Source: Campylobacter sp. RM12651 (GTDB lineage: Bacteria > Campylobacterota > Campylobacteria > Campylobacterales > Campylobacteraceae). Taken from it: DNA of 64,000 nt. Made by a program: the position numbers and the translations under genes. The notes beneath the pieces were generated by a model. It was not told the DNA's origin, made no database searches, and saw only the letters and a program-made list of their open reading frames with translations. Location: assembly GCF_022369475.1 (NCBI RefSeq), contig NZ_CP059601.1, positions 1-64,000 on the forward strand, read 5' to 3'. Shown one piece after another: positions 53,740-62,765 of the stretch (position 1 is the stretch's first letter; the number at the start of each line of letters is the position of its first letter).

Positions 53740-55317
53740 ATGGATTTTAAATATTTTAAAGATTTGATAAAAAAAGATAAAAATAAAGCTATCACTGAAT
53801 TAAAAAATATTAAAGATATTGATTTAGCAATTTCTTTAATTAAAGCTTTTGGAACTTTTATTTTTGATGGATTAAATAAGGATTTAAAAGAAGAAGAAAA
53901 AATCTTAGATTTTTTATTGAAAAATAATTTTAATTTTTTCTTAAATATCTATAAAAAAATGAATGATGAATTGCAAGATAAATATGTATTTAAAAATATT
54001 GAAAAACTTTACCAATATACAAAAGTTAAAAGTAAAAAACTAAAAGAAACGGTTATTTTTGAAAAAAAACTTATTTATCTCTTAAATGAAAACGAGTTAG
54101 AAGAAAACTTTAGAAATATTTCTTATGTAATTGCTAAAGATTTAGAGCTTTTACAATATTCTAAAATACACCAAGAAGATGATATGTTTATATGTTATTT
54201 GCTTATATATTATCCTGCATCAAAAATCTTACAATACTGCAAGAAAAATATATTTTTACATAAAACATATAAATGTGTTAATTTTGATGATGCTTTGTGT
54301 AGAAAAATTTTAATAGAAAAAGATATAGATACAATTTTTAATTGTGTAGCTAAAAACTATCATCTACTAGAGCAAACAATAATTTTAGAAAACATATTAA
54401 AAAATAGAGATTATGTTTTTCAATTGGTAGAAAAAGTGCCTACTTTAGATTTTCTTTGTAGATTTTTCGGACAAATTCAAGAAGTTGAGAAATGGAAAGA
54501 CATTAGTTTATTAAAACTTGATGAAATTCCATCAGTTCAAGAACTTTACAATCATAGACTTGTTACTTTAAAAAAAAATATGGATGAAAAATCAGCTTAT
54601 GAGATAAAAACAGAGTATTTAATTTCTTATTTAAGTATTAATTTTAGACATAAAATCGCAATCAATACACTTATTTTTATGAGTATATTGTTAAAATTAC
54701 CTATTTATCATAAAACAAGTTTTGAGCTTGAAGATTTTTATGATGTTTTTATTAGTGAATTAGAAAGCAATAATCCTTTTCCAATGACAAAAACATTAAA
54801 GACAACGTACAGTTCATTTGTTACTTGGTATCAAAAAAGTAAAATAAAAATAAAAGATTATAAAGAAGATTTTTTTGAATTTATTATAGGTGAAAAAAAA
54901 ATTGGGTCAGGTTTGTATTATGATAAACTTGCACAAATTTTGCAGTTAATATGTGAAAAAACAAACTTAATTGTATATGATGAATTTATAGATGAATATG
55001 CTTTCAATGAACAACTTATATATAAAGAATGCGAAGCGGACTTATATATGGAAATCTTAAATGTGATAGATTTATTATCACAAAATATCAATATTGATAA
55101 TTTTGATATTAACGAAGTAAAAGCTTCCCTTGATGCTATTGAAGAAGATGAAAATAATATTAAACAAATTATTTACGAAATTAGCATTTGTAAAAAATAC
55201 AGCCCTAAACACTTTGAAAATCTTTTAGAAGATTATTGCTATAGTTTCCTGCCAAAATTTTATAAAAACTTCTATGTAACTACAGAAAATCTTTCTCCTA
55301 TTTTTTCAAAGAAATGA
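53740..55317 (+). CDS. Large unrecognised cytoplasmic protein, 525 aa
   Basis: A soluble, helical and lysine-rich protein without signal peptide or membrane segment. It has a good ribosome-binding site (AAGGAG). It is transcribed alone and divergent to the nuclease/HTH operon, and ends in a GC-rich hairpin shared with the converging 733-residue gene. Long alternating helices (such as KDLELLQYSKI and KVKSKKLKETVIFEKKL) suggest a repeat-like helical solenoid, but I do not recognise the family. No catalytic motif is seen. Confidence 0.65.
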   Translation: MDFKYFKDLIKKDKNKAITELKNIKDIDLAISLIKAFGTFIFDGLNKDLKEEEKILDFLLKNNFNFFLNIYKKMNDELQDKYVFKNIEKLYQYTKVKSKKLKETVIFEKKLIYLLNENELEENFRNISYVIAKDLELLQYSKIHQEDDMFICYLLIYYPASKILQYCKKNIFLHKTYKCVNFDDALCRKILIEKDIDTIFNCVAKNYHLLEQTIILENILKNRDYVFQLVEKVPTLDFLCRFFGQIQEVEKWKDISLLKLDEIPSVQELYNHRLVTLKKNMDEKSAYEIKTEYLISYLSINFRHKIAINTLIFMSILLKLPIYHKTSFELEDFYDVFISELESNNPFPMTKTLKTTYSSFVTWYQKSKIKIKDYKEDFFEFIIGEKKIGSGLYYDKLAQILQLICEKTNLIVYDEFIDEYAFNEQLIYKECEADLYMEILNVIDLLSQNINIDNFDINEVKASLDAIEEDENNIKQIIYEISICKKYSPKHFENLLEDYCYSFLPKFYKNFYVTTENLSPIFSKK

Positions 55318-55322
55318 CATAT

Positions 55323-55343
55323 TCCCCACGCATAAATGGGGGA
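55323..55343. terminator. GC-rich hairpin between converging genes
   Basis: TCCCC/GGGGA stem with an 11-nt loop (TCCCCACGCATAAATGGGGGA) between the stops of the 525- and 733-residue genes. It probably ends both transcripts. It stands out because the surroundings are almost pure A/T. It has the look of a single type I-E-like CRISPR repeat, but no array is present. Confidence 0.5.
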
Positions 55344-55353
55344 TTAAATTATG

Positions 55354-57555
55354 TTATGACAATCTACCAACACGAGCAGAATCTAAAATCTTAAACAAGG
55401 CTTCGGCGTTTGCTTTACTTTCGTTAATTTTTGTCTCTTTTTCGCCATTATTTACAAATGCTATTCTTTTTTGGTGAAAAGAAATTAACATCTTTTTAGG
55501 TAAGATAAATGCTTTCGCATACTCTCTAAAACAAGCAATTCTATAAGCCCCCCATTTTTGCTGTAAGAGTGAAATTACATCATTATTTTTACTATCTAAA
55601 CCGTTATGAAAAAACTTAATCTCTTCAAAATTATGGTCTAACCCACAAACAGCCAAATCGTATAAAACATTAAATATTTGGTTATAATATTCAGGATATT
55701 CATCTAACACTTCAATGTATAAATAAAATATGCTTTCTATCATTTTTTTGAGGTCATTTTCAAAAGAAGTATTGAGATAAGTAATCTTAAAAAACGATTC
55801 TTCTTTTGAAGTTATAAAATTTGGTATTGTTAAACCAATTGCATCAAATCTTGAGTAAAAAGCTTGATAAGCAAGTGCTGGATTGCTTATCTTCGTTTTA
55901 TTGTGAAAATAAATACAATCTGTACTATTAGCATCAGTTGTAAATAATTTTTCTAAATCAGTTCTTAATGTGATTCTATTTTTTATATCTATACTATCAT
56001 ATTCACTAATAGCTTGAATTAAAAATGTTTCTCTTTCTCTTAAATAATTAGTATAATATTCTATAAACTTGGGATTAAATTGTTCATTGTCATTATTCAA
56101 ATTAATCCCTGCTTCACTTAAATTTGTGTAAAACCTTTGTTTTATTTCATATTCTCTTTTTATTAAAGAACTAGTTTCTTCATTAGTTTCGTAATCAAAA
56201 TACCACAAATTCTTCATAATTTGTGGATTGAATGCCAGATATTTTAAATTAGATTCTTTTATAATTGTTGCAAAATAAACACTCAACGTGTTTGGATTAT
56301 AAGATATTTCTTTACTAAAAATATCTTCTAGAACAATTTCTGCAGGTGTTAATCCTACAATCGATGAATCTACTAAAGTGATTAATCCCAAATAAACACT
56401 ATCACCTTTTATTTCTGCAATATATCTTTCAAATACTTCGTTACTTAAATCAAATAATTCTTTAATTTCTTGTTTTGTTTTATTGCCATACCCAATCTCA
56501 TAGCTTTGGGTAGTTTTTATTGTAGTATTATCAAAATAAGACTCAGCTTCTCTTAAATGGAAATCTTGCATACTCATATTTAAAAATCCATCTACAAACT
56601 CATAAGTATTATTGTCAATCAAACCTAAAAAGGTATTGTTTACTAAATAATTTTTTGTATCTTCATAACTATAGCTAAAGTTACTTTTCTCGTTACTTCC
56701 TACTATACAAAATTTGCCACTTTCTTTTAAAATACAATCAAAGCAATCTGAAAAAAATTCTTCTGAAAAATCTAGATTTGAAAACAGCTTTTCATCTTTA
56801 TTTGGTTCATTTGAAAATCTGTCGTTTTGAAAGCAATCTGTTAAAGGTAAAAAAATATTAGCATCGACTCTATCATTTTGTACTTCTTCTGCAATACAAT
56901 AGATTGAGTTTTTATTTTCTTCTGCAATAAACTTATTTTTATTATTTTCATCTTTAATTATGTAAAAATGTTTTTTAGGTTTAAATATTTCAAAAACATA
57001 TTTAGCATTTTTGTAACTATCAGGTATTTCTTGAAATATTTCTAACATATAATCTATTTTAGTTTTAGTAAAATCAATTTTTGCTACACAGATTTCTCTT
57101 TTAAATCTCTTGAGTCTTTCAACAACTCTTTCATAATTTTCATCTTCAGCGTAAGAATGTAAAATTTTCCCTAATTGAAAAAAAATATAATCACCATTCC
57201 TAAAAATTTCTTTTATTAAAAACGGAGAAAAGCTTTTGAAAAGAAACTTATAGTTATTTCCGTACTGCTCTAACTGCTCTTTATCGTAATTAGTAAAAAA
57301 TAAAACAAAAAGTTTAATAATATCCTTATAGACATATTTAATAAATATATTCTCTTTATTAGTAGCTTTATAAAAATATTTGAACTCAAAATTTTTTACA
57401 GGATAAATAATTTTTGCTTTTTCATTATTTGCGTCTATATATTTTTCTCTTGCAACTTGCTTTATGATTTCTTCTTTGGTATCTTTTTTATTTTTTGTAA
57501 ATAAGGTATTTTGAAATTTTAAATCTAATAAAATTTTTTTTACCATTTCGCTCAT
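55354..57555 (-). CDS. Large unrecognised cytoplasmic protein, 733 aa
   Basis: A soluble mixed alpha/beta protein without signal peptide or membrane spans. It contains a cysteine-containing region near 278-292 (SDCFDCILKESGKFCIVG). The C-terminal ~250 residues are more helical. It is transcribed divergently from the 1,023-residue gene across a 211-bp regulatory region. Function unknown; no recognised domain. It is the only gene on the minus strand between the two plus-strand segments of this block. Confidence 0.65.
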   Translation of the reverse strand: MSEMVKKILLDLKFQNTLFTKNKKDTKEEIIKQVAREKYIDANNEKAKIIYPVKNFEFKYFYKATNKENIFIKYVYKDIIKLFVLFFTNYDKEQLEQYGNNYKFLFKSFSPFLIKEIFRNGDYIFFQLGKILHSYAEDENYERVVERLKRFKREICVAKIDFTKTKIDYMLEIFQEIPDSYKNAKYVFEIFKPKKHFYIIKDENNKNKFIAEENKNSIYCIAEEVQNDRVDANIFLPLTDCFQNDRFSNEPNKDEKLFSNLDFSEEFFSDCFDCILKESGKFCIVGSNEKSNFSYSYEDTKNYLVNNTFLGLIDNNTYEFVDGFLNMSMQDFHLREAESYFDNTTIKTTQSYEIGYGNKTKQEIKELFDLSNEVFERYIAEIKGDSVYLGLITLVDSSIVGLTPAEIVLEDIFSKEISYNPNTLSVYFATIIKESNLKYLAFNPQIMKNLWYFDYETNEETSSLIKREYEIKQRFYTNLSEAGINLNNDNEQFNPKFIEYYTNYLRERETFLIQAISEYDSIDIKNRITLRTDLEKLFTTDANSTDCIYFHNKTKISNPALAYQAFYSRFDAIGLTIPNFITSKEESFFKITYLNTSFENDLKKMIESIFYLYIEVLDEYPEYYNQIFNVLYDLAVCGLDHNFEEIKFFHNGLDSKNNDVISLLQQKWGAYRIACFREYAKAFILPKKMLISFHQKRIAFVNNGEKETKINESKANAEALFKILDSARVGRLS

Positions 57556-57586
57556 TTTATCCTGCCTTTACGTTTAATTACAAGTG

Positions 57587-57684
57587 TTTTAAGTTTTAAA
57601 GTTTACTTTTATATGCTTGTTTTTTATGTAAAAAATTGTATAATCTAAAACTTAAAATTCAATAAAAGTGCGTTTTTAAGTTTT
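57587..57684. promoter_or_regulatory. Divergent regulatory region with three TTTTAAGTTTT boxes
   Basis: Three exact copies of the 11-mer: 57587-57597 and 57674-57684 (plus strand) and 57647-57657 (minus strand). On the minus strand the last is followed after 11 nt by TTTTTTAC (57628-57635) and an ATAAAA -10, a good Campylobacter-type promoter for the 733-residue gene. On the plus strand TTGTTT (57617-57622), 16 nt and TATAAT (57639-57644) form a sigma-70 promoter for the 1,023-residue gene. The boxes could be -35 elements, operators or both. Confidence 0.55.
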
Positions 57685-57766
57685 GTTAAAGATATTAATT
57701 AAAAACTCTAAATATTCGACTTTTTAGATTTAACTTTTTAATGTTTGTTTATTTAAAGGAGTAAAA

Positions 57767-60700
57767 ATGGATATTACTACTATAGAATTTCAAAAATTTA
57801 TTTTGTTTGAAATTACTAAAATTCCACAGGACGAAACACCAGAAAAAGGTAATTGTTTTTTAGAAGTCAAAATAGCAAAACTTAAAACAGATAATGATAA
57901 ACAATATAATGATAATAGCTTTAATGTAAGTGACATGGATTTTATTCCATTAAAAATAGCAAAAACACATTTTGATATTTTATTTGCTGATAAAACTAAA
58001 TGGGGTTATCCTTTAGACCAAAAAACAGTATTAACTTACATAGCTGAACTTTATAGTAAAGGTTTTTTACAAAAAACTAATCTATATATTAATGGATTAT
58101 TGAAAACTGAAAATGAAATAAGTATTGAATTAATTAACACCTTTTTAAACACGAAAGAAAATGAGGAAAAACCAGTAAGATTTAAGATTAACAAATATGC
58201 GATTGATTTTAAAGATTTAGAACCCTTAGAAGAGTATGTGAATCAACACCGAAATGCAATTTTAGAATCAATTATTACTAAATTAGAGTTTGAAAGACAT
58301 TACAAAGAAAGTAATATTGTTTTAGATAATATTGATTTAGAGCTTTTTTATAAAACATTATCTTTTAAGACGCCGATTGAATCAACCTCACAATTTTTAC
58401 AAGACAAAAACAACAAAGAAAGAGTTTTTATTATTGCTAATTTTGAGCTTTATGTAAATAAAGAGAAATTAAAAAATATTATGAAAAGTGATTTAAATCA
58501 ATTAAGCAATGACGAATTTAATAGTAGGTTTAACTCTACTTTTGAATTATTTAAAAAGTTCAATGAGGGAATTTTTAAATGGGTAATAACTTATTTTTTA
58601 CAAATGTATAGGTTTGAAAATAAACTTGATTTATCTAGTTTAGGTTTGCTTTGTGATATTGCTACACAAAAAAGTGATAATAAACTCTTCCAAATTGTAA
58701 GCGAATTATTTTTTGGCGGTAAAGATAAAATAAGTAAATATAACAACAAATTTATTTTTTTATGTGAGGCTAAAGTTTTAATATTTATGCCCTATATATT
58801 TAACAAGGCAATTAAAGAAGCTTTATCTGATTTTGCTAATAGTGAAAATTCGAAGAGTCAAAAGTTTTTAAAAGACTTTGTAGAACAAGAAAGACTAAAC
58901 CTACCTTTAAAATTAGATGAAAAAAAATACAATGAGGATTTATTCAATGACTTAGATGATATTAAATCAGTTATTGAAATTTTTTCTGAATCTAGTTTAA
59001 AAGAAGTATATAATGATATTATTGAAAAAGAAAAAATTAGATATAACAAATGCTATCCTCACGCCTTAAATGAATTACCGTGTAATGGTAATTATGATGA
59101 GCTATTAAATGTTTTTTGCTCACATAATATTAGAGATATAATAAAAAATGATTTGAAATATACCCTTGCTGAAGTGGAGAAAAAAGAGAATGATATGATT
59201 TTAGAAAATATTAAAGAAAAATACATTCAAAGTAATAAAAATAAATTAGATATTTCACAAGAGAAAAAAGTATCTCAAGAAGATGAAACAATAAAAAACG
59301 AAATATTGAATAATATAGATGAGGTAGCGATTAAAGAAGCTTCTTTACCACAATCAGAAAATAAGCAAATAATAGAAGAAGAGCAAAAAGAATTTAGGGA
59401 AGAAGAGCCTTTTGGAGATTTTGATGCAACTATAACAAAAGATTTTGATTATCCTGAAACTTATGAAGAACAAATTGGAGATTTTGATGCAACTATAACA
59501 AAAGATTTTGATTATCCTGAAACTTATGAAGAACAAATTGGAGATTTTGATGCAACTATAACAAAAGATTTTGATTATCCTGAAACTTATGAAGAACAAA
59601 TACCGCAAGAAGAAAAAACAAATGAATTAAAACAAGGAAATACATTTATTAACGAAACAAACTTGGATGAAGATAAGTATAAAGACGAATATAATAAACA
59701 AAATGCTTTAGAAAACTTGAATGAATTAGAAAATAAATTAATAGAAAAAGATAATATTATTGCAAAATTAAAGGTTCAACTTAAACTTTTAGAAACTGAT
59801 GAGCGTATTAAAAATATAGAAAATGAATATTTTAAGCTTGGTGAGAGTTTAAAAACGGAAATAAAAATTAAAAATGATGATATTAAAGAATTAAGGCATC
59901 AATTAGCAGAAAAAAATATAAGTTTAGAAAATATAAGACATGAGTTAGAAAGTATAAAAAATAAAAATGAAGAATTAAAAACCTCATCAAATACTAACGA
60001 GGAAAGTATAGAAATACATTTCGCTAACTTTTTAAAACTTTATATTAATATCCCACTAAACAAGGATGAATATAGTAAGAATATCTATTTATTAAGCTTA
60101 ATTTCTTGTGCTTCAAAGTCAGATGATGATATTTTAAATAATTATATTGATTTTATGCTGGAAAAAAATAAATTAGATATTAATAAATTTGTAGATGAAT
60201 ATTCTAGTTTTCTTAAGAAGTTAGATATTAAAGATAAGAGAGGTTTAGAAAGAGCCTTAAAAACAACCAAAAGTGATGCTAGAGCTGGTCTTTTATCTAT
60301 GCTGGATTTTTTTAAAGATTGCTTTGAGTATGATGAAATAGATATTAAAGAAGCTAAAATAAATAAAGTTTCCGATATCTCTACAAAAAAAGAAATAGAA
60401 AAAAGTGAGAGTACTCAAAATATCACCAAAAATAATATAGGGCTATTAGATAAAATTTTAAATAAGTTTGATTTTAAAAGCAAAAATAAAAAAATTAGTG
60501 AAGGCAAACATGTAAGTATGATTTTTGAAGTTCTGATAGATAAACCATATTATAATAAAAATATTATAAGTGCTATTACCAAAGAAGTTGTCGGCGTAGT
60601 AGCCGAAGTTTTGGAAAAAAATAAAACAAGTTTTCAAAACCTAGCAGTCAATACTCCTAATTTAAAAGAACAAAAAGAAGAATCTAAGAAAAAAGATTTT

Positions 60701-60838
60701 ATAGTTTTAAAATATGAATTATTGATAGTAGTTTATAAAGATATGCTTGTATATGAGAAATTTAATAATATTTTCCAAAAAGAGCTAAAAAAAATCAGAT
60801 TTGATGTAAGATTTATTGAAAGTGTATTTCACTCGTAG
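57767..60838 (+). CDS. Large unrecognised protein with repeats and coiled coil, 1,023 aa
   Basis: The N-terminal ~490 residues are a soluble, mixed alpha/beta region without known motif. Residues 496-542 are encoded by a 140-bp stretch identical to part of the giant gene. Residues 550-612 are three perfect 21-residue acidic repeats (GDFDATITKDFDYPETYEEQI). A coiled coil (about 640-750) follows, then a helical domain and a compact C-terminal alpha/beta domain (about 900-1023: HVSMIFEVLIDKPYYNKNII ... VVYKDMLVYEKFNNIFQKEL). It is followed after 8 bp by the 633-residue gene, with which it forms an operon. The shared segment shows a direct evolutionary link to the giant protein. Function unknown. 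Confidence 0.7.
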   Translation: MDITTIEFQKFILFEITKIPQDETPEKGNCFLEVKIAKLKTDNDKQYNDNSFNVSDMDFIPLKIAKTHFDILFADKTKWGYPLDQKTVLTYIAELYSKGFLQKTNLYINGLLKTENEISIELINTFLNTKENEEKPVRFKINKYAIDFKDLEPLEEYVNQHRNAILESIITKLEFERHYKESNIVLDNIDLELFYKTLSFKTPIESTSQFLQDKNNKERVFIIANFELYVNKEKLKNIMKSDLNQLSNDEFNSRFNSTFELFKKFNEGIFKWVITYFLQMYRFENKLDLSSLGLLCDIATQKSDNKLFQIVSELFFGGKDKISKYNNKFIFLCEAKVLIFMPYIFNKAIKEALSDFANSENSKSQKFLKDFVEQERLNLPLKLDEKKYNEDLFNDLDDIKSVIEIFSESSLKEVYNDIIEKEKIRYNKCYPHALNELPCNGNYDELLNVFCSHNIRDIIKNDLKYTLAEVEKKENDMILENIKEKYIQSNKNKLDISQEKKVSQEDETIKNEILNNIDEVAIKEASLPQSENKQIIEEEQKEFREEEPFGDFDATITKDFDYPETYEEQIGDFDATITKDFDYPETYEEQIGDFDATITKDFDYPETYEEQIPQEEKTNELKQGNTFINETNLDEDKYKDEYNKQNALENLNELENKLIEKDNIIAKLKVQLKLLETDERIKNIENEYFKLGESLKTEIKIKNDDIKELRHQLAEKNISLENIRHELESIKNKNEELKTSSNTNEESIEIHFANFLKLYINIPLNKDEYSKNIYLLSLISCASKSDDDILNNYIDFMLEKNKLDINKFVDEYSSFLKKLDIKDKRGLERALKTTKSDARAGLLSMLDFFKDCFEYDEIDIKEAKINKVSDISTKKEIEKSESTQNITKNNIGLLDKILNKFDFKSKNKKISEGKHVSMIFEVLIDKPYYNKNIISAITKEVVGVVAEVLEKNKTSFQNLAVNTPNLKEQKEESKKKDFIVLKYELLIVVYKDMLVYEKFNNIFQKELKKIRFDVRFIESVFHS
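59253..59392 (+). repeat. 140-bp inverted repeat, copy B (in the 1,023-residue gene)
   Basis: Identical over 140 bp to the complement of 38821-38960 in the giant gene. Both copies begin at the second base of a codon, so exchange between them keeps both reading frames. Confidence 0.97.
59414..59602. repeat. 63-bp tandem repeat, three copies
   Basis: Three head-to-tail 63-bp units (59414-59476, 59477-59539, 59540-59602) that are identical except for the last base. They encode three acidic 21-residue units in the 1,023-residue protein. This is a recent expansion and a likely site of length variation. Confidence 0.97.
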
Positions 60839-60846
60839 GATATATA

Positions 60847-62748
60847 ATGTTTGTAGGTTTAAAAGGAAACTCATTTTTTGATGAAGATTTTTTTAATGAA
60901 CTAGATTTTTTAAAAAAAGATTTTTTGTTTAATGGCGATTTGTTGTCTTTTACAGAAATACTAGATTTAGATTATTCTAATATTATTAAAATAATAATTA
61001 ATTTTATTAAAAATGATTTTTCAAATTATCAAGATAATAAAAATGAAAAATTAATATTTTTCAAGAACCATTTTTTTATTCCTGGAGCAAATTTTAATAA
61101 AAAAAATCTAGTTAATTTTCTTAACAATGAAGATTTAAAGGAATTGCTTAATTTTAATGAGTTTTCCCAAAAAAACGATATAATACTTTCTACGATTACT
61201 GATTTTAAAAGCTTTAAAGAAATTTGTAAAGATTTTAAAACTAGTCTTGGGGACGATTTAGTATTTAAAGAATTTGGAAAAAATTGTTTCTTTTATGTTG
61301 TGGCAATAAATAACTTAAAAAAACAGATAAAAGACTTTGCTGAAGAAAATAAAACTAAATACGATGATGAGGTTTATACATTTTACGATTATTATAAAAA
61401 CTTTATCCGAGTAAAAGGGTTAAGATTTTTATTTATTGTAGATGATGATTTAAGTGATATTTTCAAGTTAAATACATATTTTAAACGTGAAGAAACAAGT
61501 TTTAATATACTATATTCTCAAAATGTTTTAATTAAGGATTTTTTTAAAGATGAAGAAGACCTTAAAAATTCAATATCTAATTTAGGTTTTGATATAGAGA
61601 CCTATAATATTGAAATTGGAAAGTTTTTAGAACCTGATTGTTTTTGGACTTTTAATGATTTAATTGAATATCTAAAATATTTATATGATAGAAAAATTAG
61701 AATTATAAGCCACGATAATTTTAGTGATTTTTTTGATTTTTGCTATTTAAATAAAGATACTAATAATATTGATATACTATACAGAAGCTTTATTCAATCC
61801 AAAGAAGAAAATATATTGATTTTTACTAAGATTGATGAAAATGCTAAGCAAAAAAAAGAAATTTACTTAGACGATTTTAAAAATGAAATATTTTTTAAGA
61901 GCCTATTTAAACTGGGGGTAGCTTTATTAGCTAACTTTGATAAAGAAGAGTATCTAAAAAAAACAAAACCATTTGAAGCAATTATCCCTGCAGCTTTATT
62001 TTTAAACTTTAGGGAGCAATTCAATAACTTTTTAAGTGAGATTGATATAAATATAAGTATTTTAAATACCACAGTTCAAAAAAGTATTGAAGATATGTTT
62101 TTAAGTTTTAATTATTTAGTAGAAAAAGATATGGAAAAAGATGATTATCAAAAAATGACTTATGAAAATTTTAAAAATACATACTTAAGTAGTAAGTTAT
62201 TTGATACTAAAATAATATATTTTGTTTTTAATGAAACATTTTATTGGAAAGTTTTAACTCCTAAGAATTTTATATCTCTTTTAATTTTAAGTAGTGGTTT
62301 TAAATCAATTACAGAACTTAAAAATGAATATATAGATATTTTTCTTGTGAAATCAGATGAAACAAATTTTTCAGAAAATATAGTAAATAATAAAAATGCA
62401 AATAATTTTTTACAAAAAATATTATTATTTATAAAAAAAATATTTAATAAAAATAAAAAAATAATCAGAAAAAATAATACAATAAAAAATAATTCAGAAA
62501 AATTAAAATCTATAAAAATGATAGAGGTTGATACTTTTAAAAGTTTAGATTTTTATAACTCCAACGATACTAGAAAACTAAAAGGATATTATAAAAGAAA
62601 GTATCTACTTTCTTTACAAGAAGGTTTAGAAGATACTGACGAAACAGGGGGTCAAGGCGGAGTTGCAGGAGGGATTAATGTAACTAAAAGAATAGACAAA
62701 AATACATATAAACAGCAAAAACATGTCTTTAAATTACATCAGAAATAA
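60847..62748 (+). CDS. Large unrecognised protein with basic, glycine-rich C-terminus, 633 aa
   Basis: A soluble, phenylalanine- and lysine-rich protein. A short hydrophobic segment near 525-535 (FLQKILLFIKKIF) is followed by a very basic stretch (NKNKKIIRKNN). The last ~40 residues include a glycine-rich motif (TGGQGGVAGG) and a basic end. It has no signal peptide and no recognised catalytic motif. It starts 8 bp after the 1,023-residue gene in the same operon. A C-terminal positively charged tail is a common feature of T4SS-exported proteins, but this is only a hint. Confidence 0.65.
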   Translation: MFVGLKGNSFFDEDFFNELDFLKKDFLFNGDLLSFTEILDLDYSNIIKIIINFIKNDFSNYQDNKNEKLIFFKNHFFIPGANFNKKNLVNFLNNEDLKELLNFNEFSQKNDIILSTITDFKSFKEICKDFKTSLGDDLVFKEFGKNCFFYVVAINNLKKQIKDFAEENKTKYDDEVYTFYDYYKNFIRVKGLRFLFIVDDDLSDIFKLNTYFKREETSFNILYSQNVLIKDFFKDEEDLKNSISNLGFDIETYNIEIGKFLEPDCFWTFNDLIEYLKYLYDRKIRIISHDNFSDFFDFCYLNKDTNNIDILYRSFIQSKEENILIFTKIDENAKQKKEIYLDDFKNEIFFKSLFKLGVALLANFDKEEYLKKTKPFEAIIPAALFLNFREQFNNFLSEIDINISILNTTVQKSIEDMFLSFNYLVEKDMEKDDYQKMTYENFKNTYLSSKLFDTKIIYFVFNETFYWKVLTPKNFISLLILSSGFKSITELKNEYIDIFLVKSDETNFSENIVNNKNANNFLQKILLFIKKIFNKNKKIIRKNNTIKNNSEKLKSIKMIEVDTFKSLDFYNSNDTRKLKGYYKRKYLLSLQEGLEDTDETGGQGGVAGGINVTKRIDKNTYKQQKHVFKLHQK

Positions 62749-62765
62749 GTCTATATAATTATTTG

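Noticed and set aside
62749-62765. Possible terminator between the 633-residue gene and the initiator gene
   Set aside because: The only inverted repeat there (AAGT...ACTT) has bulges and no T-run; not convincing.
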